Positions 21,996 to 40,869 of a DNA stretch of 64,000 bases are shown here, in pieces; within the stretch, counting starts at the first letter, position 1, and each line of letters starts with the position of its first letter. Location: NCBI GenBank assembly GCA_012295275.1, contig CM022672.1, forward strand, positions 29,829,059-29,893,058, in the 5' to 3' direction. The stretch is from Chrysomallon squamiferum (lineage: Eukaryota > Mollusca > Gastropoda > Neomphalida > Peltospiridae). The notes under the pieces were generated by a model. It was not told the origin of the DNA. It searched no databases and saw only the letters and a program-made list of their open reading frames with translations. The translations under genes and the position numbers were made by a program.

Positions 21996-22257
21996 CAGAT
22001 TGGTATTGTGTGTCATTTTTCATTTGTATCCCTGAAAAACGTGTTTATTATTATTTTTTTTTTTTTTACTGATTTATTTATTATTAAATAGAAAGAGTCT
22101 ACAGAACTAGCACAATTATTTGACCCAAATGTATCCAGTATCTGGATAAATGTGGCTGCTGTGTAAGTGTGTGTGTCCAAGAAATGTTTTGTACTAATAT
22201 ATATACATACATATATATAAATATATATATATTGTTTATAGTTCTGTTTGTTTGTCG

Positions 22258-22308
<51 letters not shown>

Positions 22309-23380
22309 TCCCCTCCCTAGTCTCTATGACCAAGTTTATTAGAATCAGAGTACAAATTAAGACTGCTATTGTTATGCAGTCGTGATGTCATCAGGTTTAG
22401 GCCGGATAGATTTGCTCTGACCTTTAGAAAGTAAAGTTTCTTGTTCTCTGAAACAAATAAAACTCAGAGTGTGTCACGCACTCATAAACTCTCGAAAATG
22501 GCATTTTAAATGAAGTAATAATTTGAAAGTGTAAAGATTTTTACTAGGCCATGTATTCGTAACACCGAAGTGGGCATAAATAAGTAAATAAATAAATACT
22601 TTTGAACTTCGAGGTGAGTTTTGTTTCATCGATTCTTTGGTTTGTTTATCAAGTATCGACTGTCTACTGGGACGCTGATGAAGTAATCAATGACGTCTAA
22701 GATTTTTTGCTCTGACATGTAACCAGTAGAATCACAATAAAAATAAATGAACCATAAACAGATCTGTCTTTCTTATATATATTTTATTGAACCTTCCATT
22801 CTTTTATTTGTAAATCATTAGAGGAAATGATTTGACTGTTTTTTTCCTGGCACTGTAAACATTTTGCAAAGATGTTGTTTATACTGGTAAGGTAATTAAA
22901 TACGATCCTGCTTGAATTCATATTTTTTTTTAAAAAAAAAAAAAAAAAATAGAGAAAGAATCGGAAATATCGCTATTGTTCTGTACATTGTTCGTAAAAT
23001 AAAATATTTATTACAACTGTCTACAAGTTACCTTCGTTGCACAGGTTGCTAGCTTGTTTTAACTGTTTGCAATCTAAAATACTTTAATGTGTCCATAATT
23101 TGCTATTTACAACTATTCACAGTCAACTCTCTAACTGGCATTATCTAGTTCAATGATTCACGATTCAGCTCAAACTTATTTTAATGTCCTGTACATTTCT
23201 GTTTTTAACTATTAATACTCAGTTGTTTAAATAGCATATTCTTAAAGTGCATCAGTGGCCGTTAGAATAAATGGTCTAATAAACGTATTTACATTTCGAT
23301 GATGTTATTTTATTCTTTTGAATGACCTATGATCGCTTACTGCAAAGCATGACGGTAAAATAATAGTGTAACAATCAATC
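21996..23380. other. Intergenic sequence
   Basis: No gene seen. It contains an (ATT)n run at 22258-22308, a T/A-rich run at 22921-22950 and degenerate AAAT repeats. Confidence 0.5.
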
Positions 23381-23411
23381 CCGCCATTTTACCAGTTTGC
23401 AACTGACGTCA
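23381..23411. promoter_or_regulatory. YY1-like + CRE pair upstream of orphan exon
   Basis: CCGCCATTTTA (YY1-type core) at 23381 is followed by TGACGTCA (CRE) at 23404-23411. It lies ~770 bp upstream of the orphan lectin exon 1. A related pair precedes genes A and B. Confidence 0.35.
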
Positions 23412-23555
23412 TAATTTCACCTTCGTCAGAGAGAACTTGGGGAGACAACTATGTTTTCTTACACAAGAAGAAACTTCGTTAATCTGTTTCCAATAAATCA
23501 GTCTCTAGACGGATTCTTTCTATCGCAGATTCCGGACAAAGTTTTTAAGAAATAA

Positions 23556-23560
<5 letters not shown>

Positions 23561-23638
<78 letters not shown>
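23561..23638. repeat. (CT)n microsatellite
   Basis: About 39 uninterrupted CT units. Confidence 0.95.
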
Positions 23639-23642
<4 letters not shown>

Positions 23643-24019
23643 GTGTGTGTTTATTATTTTATTTATTTATCTATTTATTTATCTATTTATTCGTTCACTT
23701 ATTTGTTATTATTTATTTAACTAGATGTTTATTATCGTCATTGTTGATTTTCTTGTTTTATTTAATTATCTCTGGTATTCTTTTTCCTTCATTTTTCTCT
23801 TGCTTTGTTGTTTCTCTTTTGTGTTTTGTGGAGTTTTTATGTTGTGTTTGTTTTATTTTATTTTACTTCTGTATTTATATATTTCTCTTCCTTTAATTTT
23901 CTTCCATTTATTTATTGATTTATCTTTTTCTTATCGTTCATTTTGTTTCTTTTCGTACTTAAAACTAATTTAGCTTATTTATATTTACTTTATTAGAAAA
24001 TTTCTTCAATTTTTTAAAT

Positions 24020-24023
<4 letters not shown>

Positions 24024-24106
<83 letters not shown>
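24024..24106. repeat. (CT)n microsatellite next to orphan exon 1
   Basis: About 41 CT units ending 76 bp before the orphan signal-peptide exon. Genes A and C have a CT tract in the same place. Confidence 0.95.
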
Positions 24107-24109
<3 letters not shown>

Positions 24110-24182
24110 TTTAAAATATTTATGGTTGTGTCTACATTGACCGTATATTTCAGAAATGAAACTGTTTTAATATTCGTTACAG

Positions 24183-24228
24183 ATGATTAGATATATCAGT
24201 CTTGGATTTATGTTCGTCTTGTTTCAAG
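24183..24228 (+). pseudogene. Orphan exon 1 of the lectin family (signal peptide)
   Basis: Encodes MIRYISLGFMFVLFQ plus one base, ending in AAG|GTAAGT, and is preceded by the acceptor TTCGTTACAG just before ATG. Sequence and phase match exon 1 of genes A, B and C. The next lectin exon downstream is gene A exon 2 at 30446, after gene A's own exon 1. It is therefore either a remnant of a truncated fourth copy or an alternative distal first exon for gene A; phase and splice sites would allow the latter. Confidence 0.7.
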
Positions 24229-24327
24229 GTAAGTAATAAATTAATTTTAAGTTAAAAATGAAATTTGCAGATTTTCATTGTGTCGTAAATTCCAAGTATC
24301 TATTAATATGTTAATATTAATAATTTA

Positions 24328-24358
<31 letters not shown>

Positions 24359-24914
24359 AAAATTAGTATATTACTCTTACATTGCTCAATATAACAAATA
24401 GCCTATGTTATAATGTTAATATGCAAATGATAATTTCTTTTTATGTAAACATTAGCAAAACTGTAAAGTTTAATGAACACATGGCAGTTATCATCTATGG
24501 TAACAAAAAATTAATGAATGTTTGGCGCCATTTTAAAAATTATCTGCTGGCTCTGACGCTAGGTCACCTATAACGATATAAAATTATTTTCCGTCAGTTT
24601 CGTGTTACAGTTTAAATGCGGTCATGACATTTACGTAAGTCTAAGCATCACGAACGCCGGAAATATATCGATCTCTTCTTCTTCGAACATCGTGTGAAAA
24701 TAAATCACAATTTTTTTCCACTCGATAATCTGTGTACAAACTCGCACGTTCCATAACGTCAGTATTTTCAAAAGACAGGAACCGTAATTCATCATGGAAC
24801 CTGTCTGTAATGACCCCTGTATAAACGTGATTTCCAAGTCAAGGCGGATTATACGGGGTAAATGAGCTGATTTTTGCAATAACTATTCTGGAACTTCAGT
24901 GCATTATTTATTAT

Positions 24915-24947
<33 letters not shown>

Positions 24948-25105
24948 TATCCTAAGACCACTATTACTACTACTACTATACTACTACCACTACTACTACT
25001 AGTATTATGATTATCATTACTAATATTATTATTATTGCTTTTACAACTATTGTTACTATTATTACAGTTATTATTACTACTACTACTACTATTATTATAT
25101 TACTG
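24915..25105. repeat. (ACT)n/(ATT)n compound microsatellite
   Basis: Runs of ACT and ATT units, homologous to 40562-40730 and 50716-50870 in the other blocks. Confidence 0.85.
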
Positions 25106-25329
25106 TGACTGGTATTAGTGGTGTTGGTTTTGGTGTTGGGGTTGTTACACATTTTTACTGGTATCACATGTTACAAGCAGTGTCACTAATGTAAAACGAC
25201 CCGTCTAATGGATAACTTAACAGAAAAGAATGCGAGGTCGTAACCAACCCGTAAAACAACGAGTATCTTCTGCTGATTGGCACAAATCCTTATTTGGGCT
25301 GTAACATTCCCGCAGTGACTTTTAACCAA

Positions 25330-25772
25330 TCAAAGGTAAAACAACTCAAGAACTCATAGCGACGGATACAGACGCATTCGACGTTGTCACCTTGATCAGC
25401 AATCACGAGGTAATTTCGGAAAATGTGAATGTTGCCCGACAGTTCTTCTGCTTGGACATGACTCGCGAGTATTCAGACCACAGCAACACGTTGACGACGC
25501 TGAGTCCAAGGATGTTTTTGTACCATTCTGGCTGCAAAGGAGTCTGATAGTTTTATGCTTATGAATGACACCACGACTTGCTGCTGGAATAAAGGAAGGA
25601 CGGTCGGGCTGATTCTGTTAACAGTGACCACTAAAGACTTCACCTTTCCATACATTCCCTCTCACATTTTGACACACCTTCCACCACAAGGACGACCTCC
25701 TGAACCCAAAGAGTCGTCCCACTCGTTTTCTTCTTCTAAGGTAAACACGCCATCTTACATCAATTCTAAATA
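25330..25772 (+). pseudogene. Degenerate extracellular-type ORF, block 1
   Basis: Unrecognised. In pieces it reads VTLISNHEVISENVNV, a shifted stretch, then MLMNDTTTCCWNKGRTVG, LLTVTTKDFTFPYIPSH and a Pro/Ser-rich tail. Relative to block 2 it lacks six bases after GTTGTC and has an extra base near 25516 that breaks the frame. Cysteines, N-glycosylation sequons and the tail suggest a secreted or surface protein; an Ig-like fold is only a guess. Past an in-frame TAA the frame continues to a short hydrophobic end (VAVSLLVSLSLS), which could be an old GPI-anchor signal. Confidence 0.35.
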
Positions 25773-26778
25773 AACACAACCTGCTTTTATCAGTGAACAA
25801 TACCCTCTGCCAGATGTTACGTCTGCAAACACCGGTCTTCAAGTTGCAGTGTCACTCTTGGTCTCTCTGTCCCTGTCTGATTGATGTCGTATTTCTCTTT
25901 CAGCTTACAGCACTGACGGGAACAAACAAAGATTCTCGTGACAAAGGCAAAGACAGCTCCGACCTGTGCTAGACCAACGACTTCCTTGACGTTGGTCGGG
26001 TTCTCTTTCGTGGCAGTCTTTGTTGTGATTTTGTTCTCAATGTAGATGTCTGACGTGTTATACATTCTATGTCGTTTTCTATACACTAGCTTCATGTGTC
26101 ATTACTGCTCTTCATAAAGCACCTACTTTTCATTTTTTCCCGCATTCTCATTATAACCGGCGTGACGTAGATAATTATTCTTCAAACACTGTTGCTACGT
26201 TTGGGCTTTGGGGTTCGCATTGATTAAATTTCAACTAGCTTTACAGTTTTTCAAAAATTTCATTTATGCAGTGGAAAATATAGTTAGGCTATGTTCTGCG
26301 TGTGTGTGTATTTGTATACACACAAACACACACACAAACACATACACACTCAGAAATGCTGTCATAGCAACAAAAAAAAAAAAAAAAACGATTATGGTTT
26401 TTATTCTCACATCGACAGTATCTATTTATTACAATATTTTATAAACATCATTGAATTTACATAAATCTTTATTATCATGTTTACTCGAACTGCAAATTTC
26501 TATAGCATAGTGTTATTGAACTAGCTCAATGTACATGTAAGTTGTGAATGGATGACAAATACAAAGCAGAAACTGGCTGACACTCGTGTTTGACAGAGAA
26601 AGCAACCCAGAACAACTTGTACAAGCCGAGAGTAGGTGAAACATCGATGTAACGTATCACATAATTTGCATATAAAATATTTATCGCTGCTAATCAATAA
26701 GGAAGAACTGTTCCCTGATTTTGTAGCAAGTAATTACAACACCATATATATCATTAAAATTTATCAAAGTGACTATTC

Positions 26779-26905
<127 letters not shown>

Positions 26906-27243
26906 CATTATTTTATAATGTTTAACATTTTATCCAGAATTCAAGTCTTTGTAACCCCCATTATAGTTCATATAAGATTATAATATTTTATCAATAATTT
27001 AAGTCTTTATAATTCCATGCGAATCCTCGAGTTTTTTGAGGATCCTCTTTTATCTTAGTCTCATTAGTTAACATATTAACGCTAACACTCTCACGCTCAG
27101 ACAAGCCAGAGTTTTGAAATCTAAGCCTGTGTTAGATGAGCAGCGACTTCCAGTATTGTCAGCCATATTTGAAATGATTAAACTGTATCTTTGCTGATAC
27201 GAATAAACACTATAAATATAATCTGCATACATGTAGTCTTTGC

Positions 27244-27272
27244 GCCGCCATTTTACTCTTGCGTGACGTCAC
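27244..27272. promoter_or_regulatory. YY1-like + CRE pair, block 1
   Basis: GCCGCCATTTTA at 27244-27255 followed by GTGACGTCAC at 27263-27272, a perfect CRE palindrome. It lies 2.2 kb upstream of gene A exon 1 and ~1.2 kb upstream of the conserved 5' segment. It is a candidate promoter element; no initiation site is shown. Confidence 0.4.
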
Positions 27273-27969
27273 TGTATTTAGGCCAAACTGATTCATTCTA
27301 AATTTTCTTATAATTTCTTGGGTTGGGGCATATATTTATCAGTTCTCTGCATATACAATGACGTCATGAATACAATTTTGGAGGTGCAAAATTTATTTTC
27401 TGATTCTTCTACTAATAATATTAGTACACTACGGTCATGATATATTTTCAAAGAAACAGCAGGAATAGGAATCGATCTGACGACCTATTATGCCCTGGAC
27501 AAAGTGTTTGACTACGAATGTTAACGTTATTTGCATCTACTTGTACTGTACTGTATTGCTGAAACATTTTGCTTAGTGTTTATATTAAAACGTTATGTTG
27601 ATGTTTACTTACCTGTCATGGATCAAATTGATCTAGACACAAGCATAGAAACGAGACGGTCTTCTATTATTATTGTTGTCTCAAACGTATTGTGTTCCTC
27701 TCTATAAAACCTGTTCCTCATCAATAAATTATGCTTACCAGAACAAAAGAAATTAAAATGTTTATCTTGTCGTTATTTTAAAGAGGCTGTTATCGTCGAA
27801 ATAGAAATGTTAAAAAGAAAAAAAAAAGAAAGAAAGAAAAAGTTAACGTCATTTTATACGTTGTGGTTTTTAACCATTCACGTCTAGAGCGCATGTGCAC
27901 AGCATTTACACAATTGCTATTGTACACCATCAGTAATTATTTTATTATTATTATTATTATTATTATTTT

Positions 27970-28001
<32 letters not shown>

Positions 28002-28479
28002 TTTTATTATCCAATTTATTTTTATTTTTATCTTATTTTATTTTTGACGTCAAATACTAACGCTAACTTATGAAACAATTATTAGCACAAACCCAGGTCT
28101 GCATAGAGTATTTATACCAACAATAATATAACTGGTAAACAGGATTACAAAAAATACGTTAATGTCTCTATAACTGTACATCATATTAAAATTTACATAT
28201 TAACTTCCGTGTTCAACTCCTGAGACTAACTCATAATTATGTAAGCAGGAAAATAACTGATGCTTCACAAAACTGAAGTAAATAAAATATTATTTTTATT
28301 ATTGCTATTATTTGTTGTTTAATTAACACCGTGACAATATCGAATATCGATTCACGTCTTTTCATTGCTGTTGAAGATCATTAATTTTGTATTTTCATCG
28401 CATTAATCTTTTGTGTCATTTTAAAAATACTAAAAGTGAAAGAGCATGTTCTATTCATTATGAAATACTTTTGTCCAGA

Positions 28480-28599
28480 AGACTTATCAGGCTGTTTGTC
28501 ATAATCTCTCTTAGCAACTATTGGACTCAGGTGAACGCAAAAACTTATACGTGCTCCTAAGCGTGTACTGGATATATGCTATTACCTACGTATTATACG
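28480..28599 (+). other. Conserved candidate 5' UTR exon of gene A
   Basis: GACTTATCAGGCTGTTTGTC through CTACGTATTATACG is closely conserved ahead of genes A, B (to 44202) and C (to 54321). It is followed each time by GTACGTTAAAA, a plausible splice donor, and then a (CT)n tract. Since exon 1 is preceded by the acceptor TTCGTTACAG, this fits a non-coding first exon. Confidence 0.4.
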
Positions 28600-28606
28600 G
28601 TACGTT

Positions 28607-28756
<150 letters not shown>

Positions 28757-29276
28757 CTATCATCTCTCTTGGATCTATCTTCTCTCTTTCTCAAAAATAT
28801 ATATATATATATAAATATTTCTTTAATTATTTATTATTTATTCGTTCATTTATTCATTTATTTATTTATTAATTATTAAAAGCAGATGTGTATTATTATT
28901 GCTGTTGTTTTTGTTGTTTTATTTGATTATCTCTCGTTCCTTTTTCGCTCATAGATGTTTTTTTTTTTTTTTTTCTGTTAAAACAGATTTTATTTTGTTA
29001 TTGTTTTTTTCAATATAATTTTTTAAGATCTCAATATATATAACATTTACTTCTGTATTAATATATCTTTCTTTTCTTTAATTTTTTTTTCCTTTTATCG
29101 ATCTATGTATCTATCTATCTATCTATCTGTCTGTCTGTCTATCTATCTATTTATTTATCTATATGTCTTTCTTGTTTATCGTTAATTTTTATTTGTTTCT
29201 GCACTTAAAACTAATTTAGCTTATTTTTATTTACTTTATTAGAAAATTTCTTCCAATCTTTTTTAAATTCTATTCT

Positions 29277-29280
<4 letters not shown>

Positions 29281-29363
<83 letters not shown>
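29281..29363. repeat. (CT)n microsatellite before gene A exon 1
   Basis: About 41 CT units ending 76 bp before the coding exon, homologous to tracts at 24024 and 44825. Confidence 0.95.
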
Positions 29364-29365
<2 letters not shown>

Positions 29366-29439
29366 ATTTAAACTATTTATGGTTGTCTCTACAATGACCG
29401 TATATTTCAGAAATGAAACTGTTTTAATATTCGTTACAG

Positions 29440-36170
<6,731 letters not shown>

Positions 36171-36452
36171 ACTTGTCAGTCAAATTAAATAAGAAATCAA
36201 AACTTTTCACTAGAAGCTTTTGGTAATCTCTCCAGTCTTGGATCGAAGCTTATTCTGCGATTGTGCGAAATTTTGTTTCACTGCTTTTCAAGTTTCAACT
36301 TTTATTGTCAGCAAATACTTTTATTAATTATTTATTTATTTATTTATGTTTAACTCTTTATTAAAATAACGCTGCTAGTCTAACTGTCACTTTAGAACAA
36401 AGCTGAATGTTCACTCTTTTCGTAAAACTTTATAAGGTTAGAAAGTTAAAAA

Positions 36453-36458
36453 AATAAA
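36453..36458 (+). terminator. Candidate poly(A) signal of gene A
   Basis: AATAAA about 285 bp past the stop codon. The same signal occurs at the homologous place in gene C (60707). Other AT-rich matches nearby make the choice uncertain. Confidence 0.4.
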
Positions 36459-38110
36459 TTACTTAATTAAAAAATAAGTATTAAATAACTAAAAATTAAA
36501 TGTTATATATTCTACCACAACAAAGACCTTGAATATTATCAGTAGATATGCTCTAAGAACTCGTTTAGTTCACAAAATGAGCGAATTTCTGTCATTTGTC
36601 TGATTACGAACTATAACCACGATAAAATCTCCACAAACATTTCAAAACGTTCCAGTTATACTAAACTATTCGAAGATGAATTGTTCATACACTTTAAACC
36701 TTTACTATATTCCACGTATAACTAACATATCGATCCGTAGTAATTTATATTCGCATCATTTGCTATCCCGAGTATCCTCTGGCGGAGAGCAGCTCAGGCG
36801 GACATTTTTCTGGATATCGCAGGTACTAGAAGAAACATGAGATTTCTGTCATGACCGAGGTCGATTCAATCATGTTCGAATATTTCCGAATCGGTGATTT
36901 ATGATAGGTTTCTATTTCTCAAAACCGGATTTATGAACGACTTACTTCGGTTTTCCTGTCGGTTTTCACGACAGAAAACTATCCTTTATAAAATCCTTAC
37001 AAACTCATCAAACCACGTTCAATATAATCATTAATATACAATTAATAATATCTTGTGCTTCAATTAATTCCTTTTATAATCCCGATGGAGGAATGTAATG
37101 CATTACTAAGTAGGAGAAATTAGATCACTGCCTATTTTCGGAATTCCCTTTCGAAACTGTTTTGGTTACAAAACAAACTTTAGCTAATAATTTACTGGCC
37201 TGTTCATAGTGTTTCATAGCGTAGATGTTTTTGTTTGGTGTGTGTTTATTTTTTATTCTATTTTTTAGGTTTTTTTAGTTTTTTTTATTATTATTATTAT
37301 TTTTTTTTTTTTTTTTTTATTTATTTTTTTGTTGTTGTTGTTGTTTTTGGTTTTAGTGTATGTGGTTTTTGTTTTGAGGGGCATTATATAATTTAAAGTT
37401 GATGAAGAAAATTCATAGTTTAAATTACTTTATATATTTAAACTGTTAATTGTCTTTGTATAAACTTTTTTGTTTATATATTCAAGTGAAACGAGGAAGA
37501 CTATCAGAAGTTCAAGTCTGTTCTCAGAAATGTAACACCTTTTGAGCGACATTGTATTTTGTGGTCTACTATGTAACTAGTAAAATGTAACTAGCGAAAA
37601 TAAAGCACATGTTTCGATAAAACATCTGAAGACAATATTTTTGCGTAATTGAAATCAGAAAGTGTATCATACAAGTAACTCGGCTTTAAAATATATATCT
37701 AAACATCAATTTGTTTTGTGTCACAAATGTCGACTTGTGATGGTGTCCACGAAACAAAAACGCGATCCAGAATATTCCATAGAGCGAGGCATGTTCTGTG
37801 AACAAGTTTATTTCAGGTTTCCGTTGACGTCATTTCATGACGTAATGAAAAAGCCTAAGTATTTCGAACCTAAAAGTTGTTTCTTAGGGGTTGGAAATAA
37901 TATACAATTAACGGTAATATGACAATAACAACAGCAGCAGCAACAGTAATGACAACAACGTATTATTATTATTATTATTATTCTCATCATCATCATCATC
38001 ATCTTTATAAAAGCAACAGCACATGGAGATATTAAAAAACAGGGGTTACAGGATTCATCAGATTGGCACAAAATAAGAGAGGAGATTCCTTTGATCTCTT
38101 CACCATTGAA
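36459..38110. other. 3' flank of gene A
   Basis: No gene supported. Homologous to 60713-62465 in block 3. It contains T-rich (37260-37350) and ATT/CAT microsatellites (37960-38002). An 86-codon ORF at 37662-37922 is not conserved in frame in block 3. Confidence 0.5.
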
Positions 38111-38627
38111 AGTAGCGTCAGGTACGAATTAATGTTGGGGACTTGCATAGGATTAGGTTCAGAAGTTGAGCTAGTGTTACGGTTAAGGTTAGATTTAGGG
38201 TTAACTTTAGAGCGAGAGTTATCTAAATTTTAATACGAGTTTTATGATGAAGTCGAATATAATTTGAGGGTCTCGATTGGAAGTACCGTGAGGTTAAGAA
38301 TTAATGCCTGGGACTTCGCTAGGATTAGGTTTAAGTTTCGGTTTAGCGTTAGCGTTAGGATCACGGTTAGCCTTAGAGCTAGTTATTTAAACTGTATTAC
38401 GAGTGTTACAGTAATGTCCAAAATAATTTAAGGTCGCTATTGGAACTAACGTTAGGGTAAGAATTAATGTTGGCAACTTGCGTTGATTTATGTTTAGAAT
38501 TTGAGACTGAGATAGGATTAATGTTAGGATTAGCGTTAGGGTTAGGTTTAGGACTAGAGTGAGGGTTATTTAAATTTTGTTACGAGAGTTATCATAATGA
38601 TCAAAATAATTTGAATTTCACGATTGG
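38111..38627. repeat. Telomere-like tandem repeat, block 1
   Basis: Three units of about 170, 163 and 184 bp. Each begins like AGTAGCGTCAGGTACGAATT, has a core rich in GTTAGG/TTAGGG variants, and ends GAGTTAT...AATTTGAGG...GATTGG. The telomeric hexamers are degenerate here; pure TTAGGG occurs in the block 3 homologue. Confidence 0.8.
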
Positions 38628-38830
38628 ATGTAGCATTCGGGTAGCATCAGATTATTTTCGGCAGCGTTATAACACTCGTAATACAATTTAGATAAGCATA
38701 CCCTAAAACCTTCGTCGCAAAGGACAACTCTGAAAATTAAAAGCTATTAAATGGCGACATCGTCCAGAAAAGTAAAATAATAACAAAACATGAAATAAAA
38801 TGAAATAAACTAAAACAAAACTAAAATAAA

Positions 38831-39660
38831 ACAGATTAGAAACGATTACCTGCAATAAACAGAATCCAAACCTAAGTAAAGTGTATCAGAATAGATTTGA
38901 TCTATTCCGGTATATTGCAATAAGAAACACATTACTATCATGAACATTTTATAATCCACTGAAAAGATTATTACTGGTGCAGAGGTGAGATTGAAACAAT
39001 AGCTAAAAATGGTTTCCACAAACTAGCTCCAGTACAGCATGCTCGAAATATCGCTAAACGATTCAGTCGTAGGAACGGTACTCGGTCGTTAAGTGTGAAG
39101 TGTCTCCAAAGAAGAAATAAACGAATGAAATAAAGCGGAAGCTAACTCCGTAATGTGTACAAAACGCACAGAAGATCATATCCGTTAAAGCAACAATTTA
39201 TTCAGTTTGATTTCGTTTTCTGGTTTCATGGTTGACAGTGTCTTCTCTGAGGCCCGTGATACACGTGTATTGTCGGTCATTCAAGAAACGTTTGCTATCT
39301 AATTGCGGAAAGTCGACAAAAATTAAACTGTTGACATGAGATTTGACGTCACACTTAAAGGTATCAATCTGGAAGTTGGGCGAGTTTACACGAACAATAC
39401 AAGGTAATCTACAGAGTTGATGATAAAGGCAAAACGTAAGCTTTTTTTTTCCATTTATCGTTGACAGTTAGAGCAATTCTCTAAACTGAAAGCAGCTAAA
39501 ATTTCATGTTACAGCAGTATTGCATTGTTAATATGTAAGTGAATGAGAGAAAGACGTTTTGCAGTACGGGCATTTTGAGAGGTTTTTAAGAAACTGTTTT
39601 TTGTTTTGAATTTTCAGGGGTTAGCGCGAACGCAGACCACCGCACTAAAAAATTACATAC
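38831..39660 (-). repeat. Inverted copy of U1 3' half and its downstream spacer
   Basis: Reverse-complement match to array positions about 10898-11729, from the U1 Sm region through the spacer to GTTTATTGCAGGTAATCG. It includes a diverged TACACGTGTATTGTCGGTCA and the 3' box-like sequence (GAGAGGTTTTTAAGAAAC). It shows clear divergence from the array units, so it is an old copy. Confidence 0.88.
39615..39660 (-). pseudogene. Truncated U1 snRNA pseudogene
   Basis: Only the last ~46 nt of U1 remain: GTATGTAATTTTTTAGTGCG through GCGTTCGCGCTAACCCCTG. The 5' splice-site recognition end and stem-loops I-III are missing, and there is no promoter. It cannot act as U1. Confidence 0.85.
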
Positions 39661-39781
39661 AAAAAGTAACCTGGTCTGCAGGCCTGGCCTAAAGAGCTGC
39701 AGATTGGGATGTCCAGGTCTAATTTTACTCATTGATATGTAATGTCGAAAGCGTCATTACACGAGCCAATGACCGCTTCTA

Positions 39782-40258
39782 CACACCAGTCTTTTAAGAA
39801 CTTTTCTCTACTGTTAGGCCGTTCTAATGTTGCAATCTATTCACTTTCAACCCTTGAATATACTAAGTGTTTAAAAAGTGTCATTTCTTTTCATGGCTTA
39901 TCTCTTTAGTAATTTTCGTGTAGTCCTAATTACCCTTAGAGCTTTACACCAGAGAAAAATCCCTAAATTCGATCCATGGTTACCAGGTTTGTGTTTAATT
40001 CCAAAAATCATTCTATATGGATTTAGTTTGAACTTGGTGACGAAACGATTGTTAAAAATGGGTTCAATAAGTTTAATAATTGATTTAGTTTTGCACCAGT
40101 GAAAAAAGGCATGCAAGACCGAGTCACTGCGCACTGTGGAGTGGGCTGAATCTTCCACTCATAAAGATATTTTCTAACTGCAACAACATGTCTAATCATT
40201 TTATAAATTAAATCATAGTCATTATTTTCAATTAAACCAGAGTTTAATGACTGCCAAT
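39782..40258 (-). mobile_element. Non-LTR retrotransposon fragment, second copy
   Basis: Same element as at 21045-21810. The minus strand reads WQSLNSGLIENNDYDLIYKM, VRKYLYEWKIQPTPQC, then after a frame break DSVLHAFFHWCKTKS and FKLNPYRMIFGIKHKPG. It is broken by a small deletion at the cysteine motif. Its 3' end lies ~120 bp from the truncated U1 pseudogene. Both copies are inactive. Confidence 0.6.
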
Positions 40259-40262
40259 AAAT

Positions 40263-40293
40263 CCGCCATTTTACCAGTTTACAACTGACATCA
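40263..40293. promoter_or_regulatory. Decayed YY1-like + CRE pair
   Basis: CCGCCATTTTACCAGTTTAC matches 23381, but the CRE has become TGACATCA. It lies at the block 1/block 2 join and is probably non-functional. Confidence 0.3.
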
Positions 40294-40561
40294 TGAGTTC
40301 ACTTTCATGTTACAGTTTAAATGCGGTCATGACATTTACGTAAGTCAAAGCATCACGAACGCCGGAAATATATCGATCTCTTCTTGTTCGAACATCGTGT
40401 GACAATGAATCACAAAGTTTTTCTACTCGATAATCTGTGTCAAACCCGTACATTCCATGACGTCAGTATTTTCAAAAGACAGAAACCCTAATTCATCAAG
40501 AAACCGGTAATGACTGCTGTGTAAACGTGACTTCCAAGTCAAGAAAGATTTTACGTGGTAA

Positions 40562-40596
40562 ATGGCTACTACTACTACTACAACTACTACTACCAA

Positions 40597-40646
<50 letters not shown>

Positions 40647-40650
40647 TATG
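40562..40650. repeat. (ACT)n microsatellite, block 2
   Basis: About 25-28 ACT units with few interruptions. Confidence 0.92.
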
Positions 40651-40869
40651 ATGATTATTATTACTCATATTATTATTGCTATTACAACTATTATTAATAG
40701 TATCACTGTCATTATTACTACTACTATTTTTAATATTACTATTGCTATAACAGCTATTAGTGGCGTTGGTGTTGTTACTGATTCTTACTTGTATGACCTG
40801 TACCCAGGTCATTTTGAAAGAGAAATTTGACTTGCAGGGTCACTGCGATTTTACCTCAGGTAAAACCTG

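Noticed and set aside
24631-24879. Minus-strand ORF at the start of each block (also near 40423 and 50560)
   Set aside because: Readable in more than one frame, with frame not conserved among the three blocks.
25817-26095. Minus-strand ORF with an apparent membrane span (VVGLAQVGAVFAFVTRIFVC)
   Set aside because: The homologous stretches in blocks 2 and 3 are out of frame and no upstream exons fit. Probably antisense coincidence.
37662-37922. 86-codon ORF downstream of gene A with a partial match downstream of gene C (62004-62198)
   Set aside because: The block 3 copy is frameshifted and shortened, and the region fits 3' flank or UTR.
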